NCBI GenBank assembly: GCA_004554665.1
Contig: SFKY01000001.1
Span: 47,951-111,950 of the forward strand
Direction: 5' to 3'
Length of the DNA stretch: 64,000 nt
DNA from: Bacteroidales bacterium
Lineage (GTDB): Bacteria > Bacteroidota > Bacteroidia > Bacteroidales > Bacteroidaceae
Below, in pieces: positions 27,793-36,618 of the stretch; position 1 is the stretch's first letter, and every line of letters starts with the position of its first letter. The notes under the pieces are model-generated. The model was not told the DNA's origin. It saw only the letters and a list, made by a program, of their open reading frames with translations, and did not search any database. The translations under genes were made by a program, and so were the position numbers.

Positions 27793-27831
27793 GGAGGGAT
27801 GCCGCCTGCCCCGACCGGCGGGCTTCCCTCC
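27793..27831 (+). promoter_or_regulatory. GC-rich hairpin between the SPFH and ribbon-helix-helix genes
   Basis: GGAGGGA (27793-27799) pairs with TCCCTCC (27825-27831), and GCCGCC-type pairs extend the stem inward. No T tract follows, so it is more likely an mRNA-stability or attenuation element than a full terminator. Confidence 0.5.
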
Positions 27832-27846
27832 CTACGAAACCAAGTT

Positions 27847-28059
27847 ATGGCAAAGGAAAAGACCAAATCGTTTGTGCTAAGGCTTGATGCCGACACCATG
27901 TCGGCCGTAGAGAAATGGGCCGTCGACGAATTTCGCAGCACCAATGGCCAGCTGCAATGGATTATCGCCGAAGCCTTGCGCAAAGCCAAGCGCATGCCAA
28001 AGCGGCGAAGCGTAACCGCCGACACGCAGGACGAGGTGGAACCGGAAAACAGCAAATGA
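27847..28059 (+). CDS. Arc-type ribbon-helix-helix DNA-binding protein
   Basis: The 70-residue protein (MAKEKTKSFVLRLDADTMSAVEKWAVDEF) has the beta strand KSFVLRLD and two helices of an Arc/MetJ-like fold over about residues 5-48, with a basic, disordered tail (KRMPKRRSVTAD). The NGQLQWIIAEALRKA stretch is typical of the Arc-like protein found beside SPFH genes in Bacteroidales. It may regulate its own operon. I chose ATG 27847 because the longer frame starts inside the upstream hairpin. Confidence 0.8.
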   Translation: MAKEKTKSFVLRLDADTMSAVEKWAVDEFRSTNGQLQWIIAEALRKAKRMPKRRSVTADTQDEVEPENSK

Positions 28060-28093
28060 CTATAAGCATGATTATCTTATCCCCATCAACACC

Positions 28094-28621
28094 ATGAACC
28101 CTATGAGACTATTTTTCAAACCATCAAGCCCCGAGACCCCTACCCTGCAGCCGCTGACGGTGTATCGTACCAAAGCGGCAACGCTATGGGAAGGGGTCAC
28201 CGCCATCATCCTCGTGGCGCTGTGGATCATCGCAGCCATCACCGTGAAGCGCGTCTTGCAGATGGCACCGCCTTACGACCAGCCCGTCGGTGGGCAGCCC
28301 GACTGGAACGACGTATTTGCCCCAATCGTCTTGGCCGCCATCGCGACGGGAGTGGCCATCTACAGCCTTTACAATGCGTACCGTCCCTACAGCATGCGCG
28401 ACTCTATGGGGGTAGCGGTGCGCAACATGACCCAGTTGGCGGCCATCCCCCAGCTGTGCCGCATCCACGCAGTGAGCCTCTCCCTGCTGATGGTGGGGCT
28501 CAACTTGTCGCTGCTCCTCACAGCAGACATCCCTCCCATAGCATTTGTCCTCTCCATCGTTCCGATGATTGCTTCTGCCATCTATGCGGTCATCAGACTG
28601 CAATCCTTAAAGAACGAATGA
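28094..28621 (+). CDS. Small integral membrane protein of unknown function
   Basis: The 175-residue protein has four likely membrane helices: about 35-52 (TAIILVALWIIAAITV), 75-92 (IVLAAIATGVAIYSLY), 128-145 (SLLMVGLNLSLLL) and 148-168. No catalytic motif is seen. It is the third gene of the SPFH-Arc-membrane protein run and may be a membrane partner of the SPFH assembly (inference from order only). Confidence 0.65.
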   Translation: MNPMRLFFKPSSPETPTLQPLTVYRTKAATLWEGVTAIILVALWIIAAITVKRVLQMAPPYDQPVGGQPDWNDVFAPIVLAAIATGVAIYSLYNAYRPYSMRDSMGVAVRNMTQLAAIPQLCRIHAVSLSLLMVGLNLSLLLTADIPPIAFVLSIVPMIASAIYAVIRLQSLKNE

Positions 28622-28701
28622 TGGTAACATTGGTGCCACAGATGCTTGGCCGAATGGGAAAAAAGTTGTAAATTAGCACCATCAAGCTAAAACGAAAAAC
28701 T

Positions 28702-29571
28702 ATGGAAGTACTAAAAAACCAATTTCTTACGGTGACCATCTCTAACCGTGGTGCCGAACTGCAAAGTATCAAGGATGCCGCGGGACACGAATATCTGTGG
28801 CAGGGAGACCCCACCTATTGGGGAAAACGCTCTCCGCTGCTGTTTCCCATTGTCTGCGGCCTGTGGGAGGAGACATTCCGCGTGGACGGCAAGGCCTACC
28901 ACATGAAGCGGCACGGATTTGCCAGCCACAGCGAGTTCCATCTCCTCTCCAAGAGCGACGACACGGTGTGCTACGTGCTCACTTCCAACGAGGAGACGCT
29001 GGCGGCATATCCCTATCACTTTGCCTTGTTCGTGAGCTATGTGCTCAAAGACAACCATCTGAGCGTGGTTTGGAATGTAGAGAATCCCAACAAGCACGAC
29101 CTTTATTTCCAGATAGGTGGACACCCGGCCTTCAATATCCCTACCATGCGCGAGGGAGATCCGCTTCATGGCTACCTGCGCCTGGACAATCCCAAGGCTG
29201 GCCGCCTCTATGGCAACACGCTCGGCTGTATCAGCAAAGGACACCATCCGCTGCGCATGGATGGTGATGTCTGGGAGTTCAGAAGCGAGGATTTCGACGA
29301 CGATGCGCTCATCTTCGACGAGTCACAGCTTCGCGAAGTGCAATTGCTCGATGCCGATAAGCAACCGGTAGTGAGCCTCAACTTCAAGTCTCCGGCCTTA
29401 GGTATATGGAGCCCGACGGGCAAGAATGCCCCCTTCATCTGTATCGAACCGTGGTACGGCATCCACGACTGGGTGGGCTTCGACGGCGAGTTCAAGGACA
29501 AGTACCTGATGAACAAACTGCTCCCCGGTGCAGCCTTCATGAGCAGGTATGAGATTACGATACACCAATAG
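28702..29571 (+). CDS. Aldose 1-epimerase family protein
   Basis: The 289-residue protein fits the LacX/YeaD-like branch of mutarotases: TVTISNRGAELQSIKDAAG at the N-terminus, YLWQGDPTYWGKRSPLLFPIVCG, MKRHGFASHSEF (first catalytic His), QIGGHPAFNIP (second His), and FICIEPWYGIHDW. Such proteins interconvert sugar anomers or bind hexose-6-phosphates. It is convergent with rsgA across a long hairpin. Confidence 0.9.
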   Translation: MEVLKNQFLTVTISNRGAELQSIKDAAGHEYLWQGDPTYWGKRSPLLFPIVCGLWEETFRVDGKAYHMKRHGFASHSEFHLLSKSDDTVCYVLTSNEETLAAYPYHFALFVSYVLKDNHLSVVWNVENPNKHDLYFQIGGHPAFNIPTMREGDPLHGYLRLDNPKAGRLYGNTLGCISKGHHPLRMDGDVWEFRSEDFDDDALIFDESQLREVQLLDADKQPVVSLNFKSPALGIWSPTGKNAPFICIEPWYGIHDWVGFDGEFKDKYLMNKLLPGAAFMSRYEITIHQ

Positions 29572-29587
29572 TTTTTAAAGGTAAAAA

Positions 29588-29718
29588 GGTAAAAAGGCTT
29601 TTGCAAAGGTAAAAAGGTAAAAAAGTAAAAAAGTAAAACGCATTCCACTTATTGCGCTTACACCTTTTTACCTCTTTACCTTTTTACCTTTGCAAAAGCC
29701 TTTTTACTTTTTTACCTT
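29588..29718. terminator. Very long GGTAAAA-type hairpin between convergent genes
   Basis: Tandem GGTAAAAA units with CTTTTGCAAAGG on the left (29588-29634) pair with 29667-29718 to give a stem of around 40 bp with minor interruptions. The loop around AACGCATTCCACTTATTGCG nearly equals that of the hairpin at 12194-12264. Both strands leave it through T-rich DNA. Confidence 0.75.
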
Positions 29719-29719
29719 T

Positions 29720-30652
29720 CTAAAAGGCTGCCCGATATTTCTGGTCGTCCTTGTCTTCAAGCATGGATAGGTACGACTGGTAGCGTGAAGCGGCGATATA
29801 ATGATTCTCCACCGCTTCTATCACCGCACAACCCGGCTCATGGGTGTGCGTACAATTGGAAAAACGGCAATGTTGCGAGGTCTGGAATATCTCCTTGAAA
29901 TAACTGCTTATCTCCTCCGGCTCCATATCAAACGTACCAAAGCCCTTGATGCCCGGCGTATCGATGAGATAGCCTCCGGCCGGGAGCTCTATCATCTCGC
30001 TGAAGGTAGTCGTGTGCATGCCGGCATCGTGCGCATCGGAGATTTCTGCCGTGCGCAGGTTCACGCCCGGCACCAGTGCATTGATAAGCGTAGACTTGCC
30101 CACACCACTGTTGCCGCTCAGCACCGTCACCCTGTCCGACAGCAACGCACGCAAGCCGTCTATGCCATCGCCTTGCACCGCCGACACCTCGCGACAGACA
30201 TAGCCCACAGTCTCGTAGAGCGTGACCATCATCTGCTGGTAATGACGCTCCTCGGGAGTAAGCAGATCGGTCTTGTTGAAGACCAGCACCACAGGCACGC
30301 TGTAGGCTTCGGCCGAGGCCAAGAATCGGTCTATGAACGTGGTAGAAGTCTGCGGATGGCTGACCGTGACCATGAGAAAGGCCTGGTCCACATTGGCGGC
30401 GATGATGTGGCTCTGCTTGGAGAGATTCTGCGACTTGCGCACGATATAGTTGCGCCGGTCCTCTATCTGCGTGATAAAGGCTGTACCCTCGGCGTTGCAC
30501 ACTATCTCCACACGGTCACCCACAGCCACGGGATTGGTGCTGCGGATGCCGCGTAGACGAAAGTTGCCCTTGATCTTGCTCTCCACCACACTGCCGTCAT
30601 CGGCCTTGACGGTGTACCAGCTGCCCGTATTCTTGATGACGAGACCCTTCAC
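29720..30652 (-). CDS. rsgA: Ribosome small-subunit GTPase RsgA
   Basis: RsgA is a circularly permuted GTPase that helps mature the 30S subunit. The 310-residue protein has an N-terminal OB-fold (about 1-70), G4 [11 protein letters not shown]1 [17 protein letters not shown]3 DTPGIKGF, and a C-terminal zinc knuckle [14 protein letters not shown]. It starts 1 bp after frr ends on the same strand, so the two ribosome-cycle genes are one operon. Confidence 0.95.
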   Translation of the reverse strand: MKGLVIKNTGSWYTVKADDGSVVESKIKGNFRLRGIRSTNPVAVGDRVEIVCNAEGTAFITQIEDRRNYIVRKSQNLSKQSHIIAANVDQAFLMVTVSHPQTSTTFIDRFLASAEAYSVPVVLVFNKTDLLTPEERHYQQMMVTLYETVGYVCREVSAVQGDGIDGLRALLSDRVTVLSGNSGVGKSTLINALVPGVNLRTAEISDAHDAGMHTTTFSEMIELPAGGYLIDTPGIKGFGTFDMEPEEISSYFKEIFQTSQHCRFSNCTHTHEPGCAVIEAVENHYIAASRYQSYLSMLEDKDDQKYRAAF

Positions 30653-30653
30653 G

Positions 30654-31214
30654 CTATACGGTCATGATTTCCTTCTGCTTGGCATCAAGCAGCGTGTCGA
30701 TCTTCTTGATATACTTGTCGTGTACCTTCTGCAGATCGGTCTCAGCATCTTTCTCCAAATCCTCCGAAAGTCCGTCTTTGATGGCCTTCTTCAGTTTGTC
30801 CTTTATTTCGCCGCGCACGTTGCGCACCTCCACCTTGGCCTTCTCGCCTATCTTGTTGCACTGCTTCACCAGTTCCTGACGGCGCTCCCCGGTGGGTTGG
30901 GGCAAGTTGAGGCGGATCATCTCGCCATTATTCTCAGGCGTGATGCCCACATCGCTGTCCATGATACCCTTCTCGATGTCGCGAATCGCCTTTTTGTCCC
31001 ACGGACGGATGGTGATGGTACGGGCATCGGGCACGGCTACCGTGGCCACTTGGTTGAGAGGCACCATAGAACCATACGAATTGACACGCACACCGTCGAG
31101 AATAGCGACATTGGCCCTGCCTGCGCGGACACGTGCCAGCTGCTCCTCCAAAAACATTGCGGCCATTTCCATACGCTCTTCGGCCTCACTCAAAGTCTGT
31201 TTTACGTCTATCAT
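30654..31214 (-). CDS. frr: Ribosome recycling factor
   Basis: RRF splits post-termination ribosomes together with EF-G. The 186-residue sequence shows [40 protein letters not shown] and [18 protein letters not shown], all typical. It leads the frr-rsgA operon from a promoter at 31242-31272. Confidence 0.96.
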   Translation of the reverse strand: MIDVKQTLSEAEERMEMAAMFLEEQLARVRAGRANVAILDGVRVNSYGSMVPLNQVATVAVPDARTITIRPWDKKAIRDIEKGIMDSDVGITPENNGEMIRLNLPQPTGERRQELVKQCNKIGEKAKVEVRNVRGEIKDKLKKAIKDGLSEDLEKDAETDLQKVHDKYIKKIDTLLDAKQKEIMTV

Positions 31215-31241
31215 AATAAAGAATGTTTAGTTTCTATCCGA

Positions 31242-31272
31242 CAAATTTATAGATTTCCCTGCAATTATGCAA
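31242..31272 (-). promoter_or_regulatory. Promoter of frr-rsgA
   Basis: On the minus strand TTG (complement 31270-31272) and TAAATTTG (complement 31242-31249) are 20 bp apart, 28 bp before the frr start. Confidence 0.6.
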
Positions 31273-31549
31273 TAAATCGCTCAAAAAAATATCTCCCACC
31301 CGTCACCATGGACAACAAGTGGCCTCGGACAAGGCAACCATCGGGCAGACACAGCCCATCTCCTGCCACGGATGCACAACGACAACTGTTAAGAAAATAT
31401 AACGCACAAGAATTATATATCGTCTTCAAAGAAGCATTTCATGCTTTTTGACTAATTTTGAACGCCAAACCAGACAATCAAGGTTGGCAGACCACTACGC
31501 TGCGGTCGTTCCGACACCCTCGGGAGACAATGGGTAAAGTGGATACATG

Positions 31550-31810
31550 ATACAAAGAAAAGCGTTTATTGGCGCAAGGCTCTGACTCTTTGAAACTTCG
31601 AACACTTCCAAGATTTGTCACGAACCATGCAACGATAGATGCCTATGGGTATGGCGTAAGCTATCACGAAGCCTTTCACGACCGTTGTGAAAGGTCAAGG
31701 GAAGTTATATGCATACGGCGTGGGGTCTTCGTTGCTCGTTTCGACAAATCGGGCAAGTTCGAAGGCCCCAAAGAGTGGAACGGGCGACAGTAGGGTTCCA
31801 CGTCTTTTCC
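31550..31810 (+). ncRNA. Candidate structured RNA, copy 1
   Basis: Four hairpins follow in order: 31634-31665 (GATAG/CTATC with ATGCC/GGCGT inside), 31672-31694 (CCTTTCAC/GTGAAAGG), 31722-31769 (GGGGTCTTCG/CGAAGGCCCC with TTGCTCG/CGGGCAA inside), and 31775-31801 (GTGGAAC/GTTCCAC, then GTCTTTT). A TAATTTTG -7 box at 31453-31460 may start it. A related copy lies near 40915-41175 with different bases in the same stems. The frame of 74 codons across it is not supported as protein. The rest of 31215-31897 shows no gene. It may be an independent small RNA or the leader of the LRR gene. Confidence 0.6.
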
Positions 31811-31897
31811 ATATCCGGAATCACCACTTCCGGCAACTAACCAAGCAAATGATTGCCCCGAAGGAGCCACAGGGCCAACTTATTAAAAGAATAGACT

Positions 31898-32728
31898 ATG
31901 GATAGAAACTGTAAAGCCGACAAAGCACCCTTTCCCGAAGCCGGTACAGAAGCTTTGCAAACAAACTACCCGCAACCCGTATCATTTACCGTCGACGAGG
32001 TACGCTATCATGTCATCCCCGACAGGCATCGCAAACAAGTAGCCATAGACGGAACGACAGACATGAAAGTGAGAGAACTGGCCATTCCACCCACCGTCTG
32101 CCACGGCGACACCGACTATGCCGTGATCACCATCAGCCCGCTCGCCTTTGCCCGCCTCTCTCGCTTGCGCATCATCCAGTTGCCCGACAGCATCGAAGAG
32201 ATTGGGCGCCATGCTTTTTTCGCATGCACCCAACTGAAACGCCTCTTTATCCCGGCAAGCACCGTCAGCATCGGCGTGCGTGCCTTTGCTTGCTGCGAGA
32301 AACTGACAGACATCCAAGTAGACAGGGACAATCTCATCTACTTGTCAGACGAAGGCCTACTGTATGGGAACGGCGGCAAGACGCTGCTGTGCTGTCCCAG
32401 CAGGCGACAAGGCCACTACGCCATCCCCGACGGTGTGACCACCCTTGCCGACAGCGCTATGGCCGGCTGCGAGCAGCTGACAGCCATCACGTTGCCGGCC
32501 AGTATCGTCACTATAGGCGAATGTGCGTTTTTCCAATGCCGCCGGCTTACCAGCATCACTTGCCTGGCCGTGGTTCCGCCACCCATCAGCTTCAGTGAGA
32601 TGATAGAGGTGAACCGCGTCATGTGTACCGTACACGTACCAAAGGCTGCCGTGGACAGTTACCGGGCAGCAGAAGTATGGAATGAGTTTGCCATTATGGG
32701 AGACGCCGATGATTATCCCGAATTCTAA
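31898..32728 (+). CDS. BspA-like leucine-rich-repeat protein
   Basis: The 276-residue protein contains Treponema/BspA-type LRR units: LRIIQLPDSIEEIGRHAFFAC, LKRLFIPASTVSIGVRAFACC, and LTAITLPASIVTIGECAFFQC, plus a degenerate unit around YAIPDGVTTLADSAMAGC. BspA proteins bind host matrix proteins on the surface of Prevotella, Tannerella and relatives. Here there is no N-terminal signal peptide or lipobox (MDRNCKADKAPFPEAG), and no C-terminal sorting domain is obvious, so export is uncertain. It follows the structured RNA. Confidence 0.8.
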   Translation: MDRNCKADKAPFPEAGTEALQTNYPQPVSFTVDEVRYHVIPDRHRKQVAIDGTTDMKVRELAIPPTVCHGDTDYAVITISPLAFARLSRLRIIQLPDSIEEIGRHAFFACTQLKRLFIPASTVSIGVRAFACCEKLTDIQVDRDNLIYLSDEGLLYGNGGKTLLCCPSRRQGHYAIPDGVTTLADSAMAGCEQLTAITLPASIVTIGECAFFQCRRLTSITCLAVVPPPISFSEMIEVNRVMCTVHVPKAAVDSYRAAEVWNEFAIMGDADDYPEF

Positions 32729-32744
32729 AGGCCATCATTAGCCG

Positions 32745-32808
32745 CACAAAGGTGGCATTTAGACTGCCTAAACGTGGCATTTAGCTTCCGCAAACGCCAT
32801 CTCTACCT
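32745..32808. repeat. REP-like palindrome, copy 4
   Basis: AAAGGTGGCATTTAG, AAACGTGGCATTTAG and AAACGCCATCTCTACC units lie in the convergent gap between the LRR gene and rsmA. The copy is degenerate compared with copies 1 and 5. Confidence 0.65.
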
Positions 32809-32878
32809 TTGCCAAACAGCATCTGGTAGTGTAAGGAAAGTGAAAGTAAAGGGGGGCACGACCGTATAAGACCGCCCG

Positions 32879-33676
32879 TCAGGCGGTGCCGAGGATGGCA
32901 TGCACCTGATTGGTAAGGTCGACAAACTGGCGAATGGTGAGTTGCTCAGGGCGCTTGGTCATGATTTCCTGGGCGAAGAAAGATTCGTCAGGCTTCTGTG
33001 CGCCAAACATCTGCCGGATGCTCACGCGCAACATTTTCCTGCGCTGGCCGAAGACGGTCTTCACCAACCGGCGGAAAAGGCGCTCGTCGCAACCCAGGTC
33101 GGTCACATCATTGCGTGTCATGCGGATGACCGCACTTTTCACCTTTGGCGGCGGATTAAACACGCCCTCGTCTACGGTGAAGAGGTACTCCACATCGTAC
33201 CACGCCTGTATGAGTACCGAGAGGATGCCATATACCTTGCTGCCGGGTGCAGCTGCCATGCGCAAGGCCACCTCGCGCTGGATCATCCCCGTACAACAGG
33301 GTATGAGGTGCTTGTTGTCAAGCATCTTGAAGAATATCTGGGAAGAGATATCGTAAGGATAATTGCCCGTAAGGACAAAAGGCTGCCCGTCGAAGACGGT
33401 TGCAAGATCCATGCGGAGGAAGTCTTCGCCGATGATATTGTCCTGCAGTTTGGGGAAACGCTCGTGCAGATACGCCACAGACTCCCGGTCTATCTCCACA
33501 GCCTTCACGGGGCGCGGCTTCTCCACCAGGTATTGGGTAAGCACGCCCATCCCCGGCCCTATCTCGAGCACCGGAATGTCAGGACAGGCATCCACAGTGT
33601 CGGCTATGCGCTTGGCTACATTGAGATCTGTAAGGAAATGTTGCCCCAGATGCTTCTTTGGCTTGACTTGTCTCAT
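32879..33676 (-). CDS. rsmA: 16S rRNA dimethyladenosine transferase (KsgA/RsmA)
   Basis: RsmA dimethylates two adenines near the 3' end of 16S rRNA. The 265-residue protein begins MRQVKPKKHLGQHFLTD, then VLEIGPGMGVLTQYL (SAM site), NYPYDISSQI (the NLPY-type catalytic motif, here NYPY), and VFNPPPKVKSAVIRM. The start at 33676 matches the family; an upstream ATG would add 19 residues and overrun a TAATTTTG -7 box (complement 33700-33707). Confidence 0.95.
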   Translation of the reverse strand: MRQVKPKKHLGQHFLTDLNVAKRIADTVDACPDIPVLEIGPGMGVLTQYLVEKPRPVKAVEIDRESVAYLHERFPKLQDNIIGEDFLRMDLATVFDGQPFVLTGNYPYDISSQIFFKMLDNKHLIPCCTGMIQREVALRMAAAPGSKVYGILSVLIQAWYDVEYLFTVDEGVFNPPPKVKSAVIRMTRNDVTDLGCDERLFRRLVKTVFGQRRKMLRVSIRQMFGAQKPDESFFAQEIMTKRPEQLTIRQFVDLTNQVHAILGTA

Positions 33677-33809
33677 TGGATAATCATTGGTTTGTGCCGC
33701 AAAATTACGAATAAAAACCGAGACCAAGCGCACGAAACAAGGATATTCGCATTTTTTTTCTTTATCGAAGAGGGGAAGGGAGCATCCTTTTCCATCCTCT
33801 CCATCCTAT

Positions 33810-33832
33810 GATATCCTGCACGACAGGATATC
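33810..33832. other. Perfect hairpin GATATCCTG/CAGGATATC
   Basis: A 9-bp perfect inverted repeat with a 5-nt loop lies in the divergent region between rsmA and the flippase-like gene, upstream of the latter's promoter. It could bind a regulator; there is no T tract. Confidence 0.4.
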
Positions 33833-33872
33833 ACATTCTTCTTCCCAAAAGGGTAAATAAATGACAAATAAT

Positions 33873-33903
33873 TTTGAGATGCGCCCAATTTGCACTAACT
33901 TTG
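33873..33903 (+). promoter_or_regulatory. Promoter of the flippase-like gene
   Basis: TTTG (33873-33876) and TAACTTTG (33896-33903) are 19 bp apart. Transcription would start near 33910, which rules out the ATG at 33874 as the start codon of the next gene. Confidence 0.65.
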
Positions 33904-33933
33904 CAGCTATATCAACTGCAAGAACAAGTGGGA

Positions 33934-34941
33934 TTGAAGAAGATTGGAAACGACGTGATGAAGGTGGCGCTGTCGCTCACGCTGGGTGGGGCGATACTCT
34001 ACTGGATGTATCGCGACTTCGATTTCAATCGCGTGGGACAGGTGATGCTCCACGAGATGGACTGGACTTGGATGCTACTGTCGTTGCCTTTCGGGGTGCT
34101 GGCTCAGGCATTCAGGGGATGGCGATGGTGCCAAACACTGGAGCCGGTGGGCGAGCGGCCACGCCGGTCGGTCAGCCTCAACTCCGTGTTTCTCTCCTAC
34201 GCCGTGAGCTTGGTCATTCCCCGCATCGGCGAGATAGCACGCTGCGGCGTATTGAGGCGCTACGACGGAGTCTCCTTTCCCAAGGCACTGGGCACGGTGG
34301 TCACAGAGCGCGCCATCGACTCGCTGTTTATCGCCATCGTGGCCCTGGTCACTTTCGTGTGCGAGTTTCGCATTTTCGACATCTTCTTTGCCCGCACAGG
34401 CACCAGACTCGACACGGCGCTTAGCCAATTCTCCACCACCGGATGGCTTGTCACTGCCCTCTGTGGCATCGTGGCCGTGGGCTTTTGCTATTACCTGATA
34501 CGCCAACTGTCTATATATAATAAGGTAAAAGACACTTTCCAAGGTATCTGGCAGGGCATCACCTCGCTGCGCAAGGTGAAGAATATCCCGCTCTTTATCT
34601 TCTATACGCTGGCCATCTGGAGCTGCTACTTCCTGCATTATTACCTCACGTTCTTCTGCTTCGATGCCACCGCCTCATTGGGCATGGACTGTGCGCTGGT
34701 GACCTTTATCGTGGGCTCCATCGCCGTCATCGTCCCCACCCCCAACGGTGCCGGGCCGTGGCACTTTGCCGTGAAGACGATGCTCATCCTCTATGGCGTG
34801 GCCGACACAGACGCCCTTTACTTTGTACTGATTGTCCATTCGGTACAGACGCTGCTGGTGGTGCTGCTCGGTGTCTATGCATGGATAGCGCTGTCGTTTA
34901 CCCGAATCAGACAGGCGGTACAACCCGAATCTCAAATTTAA
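33934..34941 (+). CDS. Lysylphosphatidylglycerol-synthase-type transmembrane (flippase-like) protein
   Basis: The protein of about 335 residues is almost entirely membrane helices. Features include LSLTLGGAILYWMYRDFDF at the N-terminus, AFRGWRWCQTLEPVG, SYAVSLVIPRIGEIARCGVLRRYDG, TERAIDSLFIAIV, and VPTPNGAGPWHFA, all typical of the UPF0104/AglD-like family, whose members may flip lipids. I propose the TTG at 33934 (KKIGNDVMKV); ATG 33958 is the alternative. pepD follows 17 bp later. Confidence 0.82.
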   Translation: MKKIGNDVMKVALSLTLGGAILYWMYRDFDFNRVGQVMLHEMDWTWMLLSLPFGVLAQAFRGWRWCQTLEPVGERPRRSVSLNSVFLSYAVSLVIPRIGEIARCGVLRRYDGVSFPKALGTVVTERAIDSLFIAIVALVTFVCEFRIFDIFFARTGTRLDTALSQFSTTGWLVTALCGIVAVGFCYYLIRQLSIYNKVKDTFQGIWQGITSLRKVKNIPLFIFYTLAIWSCYFLHYYLTFFCFDATASLGMDCALVTFIVGSIAVIVPTPNGAGPWHFAVKTMLILYGVADTDALYFVLIVHSVQTLLVVLLGVYAWIALSFTRIRQAVQPESQI

Positions 34942-34958
34942 CACCTATATTTATTATT

Positions 34959-36416
34959 ATGAGCGAAATCAAGAATTTACAGCCCGAGTGCATCTGGAAA
35001 AACTTCCACGCACTGACACAGGTTCCCCGTCCCTCAGGACATCTGGAAAAAGTACAGCAGTTTCTCCTCGACTTTGCCGCACGAGTAGGCGTTGAGGCGT
35101 TTAAGGATAGTGGCAACAACATCGTGATGCGCAAGCCCGCCACACCGGGTTACGAAAACCGCAAGACGGTGTTGCTGCAGGCACACATGGATATGGTACC
35201 GCAGAAATCGCCCGAAAGCACCCACAACTTCGAGACCGACCCCATCGAGACCTATATCGACGGCGACTGGGTGAAGGCACGCGGCACGACGCTGGGCGCA
35301 GACGACGGTATCGGCGTGGCAGCCATCATGGCTGTGATGGAGGCGACCGACCTGAAGCACGGCCCCGTGGAGGCGCTGATCACCGCTGACGAGGAGACCG
35401 GCATGTATGGTGCCAATGACCTGCCAGAGGGTGAGCTGAACTCAGACATCCTGATGAACCTCGACTCAGAGACATGGGGCAAGTTTGTCATCGGTTCGGC
35501 CGGCGGCATAGACGTTACCGCCACTCTCGACTACAAGGAGACTGAGACCGACCCCGACGACGCTGCCGTTCGCGTGACACTCAAGGGTCTGCGTGGTGGA
35601 CACTCTGGTCTGGAGATACACGAAGGACGCGGCAACGCCAACAAGCTCATGGTGCGCTTTGTACGCGAAGCCATCGAGCAATGCGAAGCCCGGTTGGCCT
35701 CATGGCACGGCGGCAACATGCGCAATGCCATCCCCTTCAAGGCCGAGGTGGTACTCACCCTGCCAAAGGAGAATGTGGAGGCGCTGAAAGAACTGGTGGC
35801 CGACTGGCTGGCCGACTTCGCCGACGAGTACAAGACCATCGAGAGCGGCATCGAGTTCTTCGCTGAAGAGGTGGCCACTCCCGCCACCGAGGTGCCCGTC
35901 GCTATACAAGACAATCTGATCGACGCCATCTACGCTTGCCACAACGGTGTGATCCGTATGATTCCTGTATATCCCGATGTAGTAGAGACTTCGAGCAACC
36001 TGGCCATCATCGACATCGAGGCCGGCAAGGCCGCCATCAAGATCCTTGCCCGCAGTTCGCGCGAGGATATGAAGGACTATGTGGTGAAGACCTTGGAGAG
36101 CTGTTTCAACATGGCCGGCATGAAGGTAGAGACCAGTGGCAGCTACGGAGGATGGGATCCTAACCCCGACAGCGAGATTCTGAACCTGCTGAAGAAGATC
36201 TACAAGGAGCAGAACGGCGAAGAGGGAATCGTACAGGTAGACCACGCCGGTCTGGAGTGCTCTGTCATCCTGGGCAAATATCCCAATCTCGACGTAGTGA
36301 GCCTCGGTCCCACGCTCCGATCGCCGCACACCACCACCGAGCGTTGCCTCATCCCCACCGTGGAACCGTTCTGGAGACTGCTCACACAGGCTTTGGAAGA
36401 GGTAGCTGAGAAGTAA
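34959..36416 (+). CDS. pepD: Aminoacyl-histidine dipeptidase (PepD, M20C)
   Basis: PepD is a cytosolic zinc dipeptidase of broad specificity, including beta-Ala-His. The 485-residue protein has metal and catalytic segments LLQAHMDMVPQK, TTLGADDGIGVAAIMAVME, ITADEETGMYGANDL, LDSETWG, and a C-terminal HAGLECSVILGKYPNLD plus SLGPTLRSPHTTTER. I chose ATG 34959 (MSEIKNLQPECIW); the frame is open far upstream only because it shadows the previous gene. Confidence 0.94.
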   Translation: MSEIKNLQPECIWKNFHALTQVPRPSGHLEKVQQFLLDFAARVGVEAFKDSGNNIVMRKPATPGYENRKTVLLQAHMDMVPQKSPESTHNFETDPIETYIDGDWVKARGTTLGADDGIGVAAIMAVMEATDLKHGPVEALITADEETGMYGANDLPEGELNSDILMNLDSETWGKFVIGSAGGIDVTATLDYKETETDPDDAAVRVTLKGLRGGHSGLEIHEGRGNANKLMVRFVREAIEQCEARLASWHGGNMRNAIPFKAEVVLTLPKENVEALKELVADWLADFADEYKTIESGIEFFAEEVATPATEVPVAIQDNLIDAIYACHNGVIRMIPVYPDVVETSSNLAIIDIEAGKAAIKILARSSREDMKDYVVKTLESCFNMAGMKVETSGSYGGWDPNPDSEILNLLKKIYKEQNGEEGIVQVDHAGLECSVILGKYPNLDVVSLGPTLRSPHTTTERCLIPTVEPFWRLLTQALEEVAEK

Positions 36417-36420
36417 TGTT

Positions 36421-36525
36421 TTAATTCACAATTAAGAATTCATAATTCATAATTGGCTGGCACCAAAAGGAAACTGAACGGCCTTCTATTTACGAATTAT
36501 GAATTGTGAATTCTTAATTGTAAAT
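36421..36525. repeat. AT-rich inverted repeat after pepD
   Basis: AATTCACAATTAAGAATTCATAA-type DNA at 36421-36454 is repeated in inverted form at 36490-36525, around a GC-richer loop. It can fold into a long hairpin and end pepD transcription. Confidence 0.5.
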
Positions 36526-36618
36526 TTTCTCCCGTAACAGGCAATACAATCAGAAGAAAAAACACCGCTTGACAGCAAAAAAACGGCAAGAAAAGCGGAG
36601 GTTACGATTTATTTTTAT

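Noticed and set aside
31569..31793. 74-codon frame across the structured RNA
   Set aside because: The relative at 40.9-41.2 kb does not keep the frame, whereas it keeps the stems.
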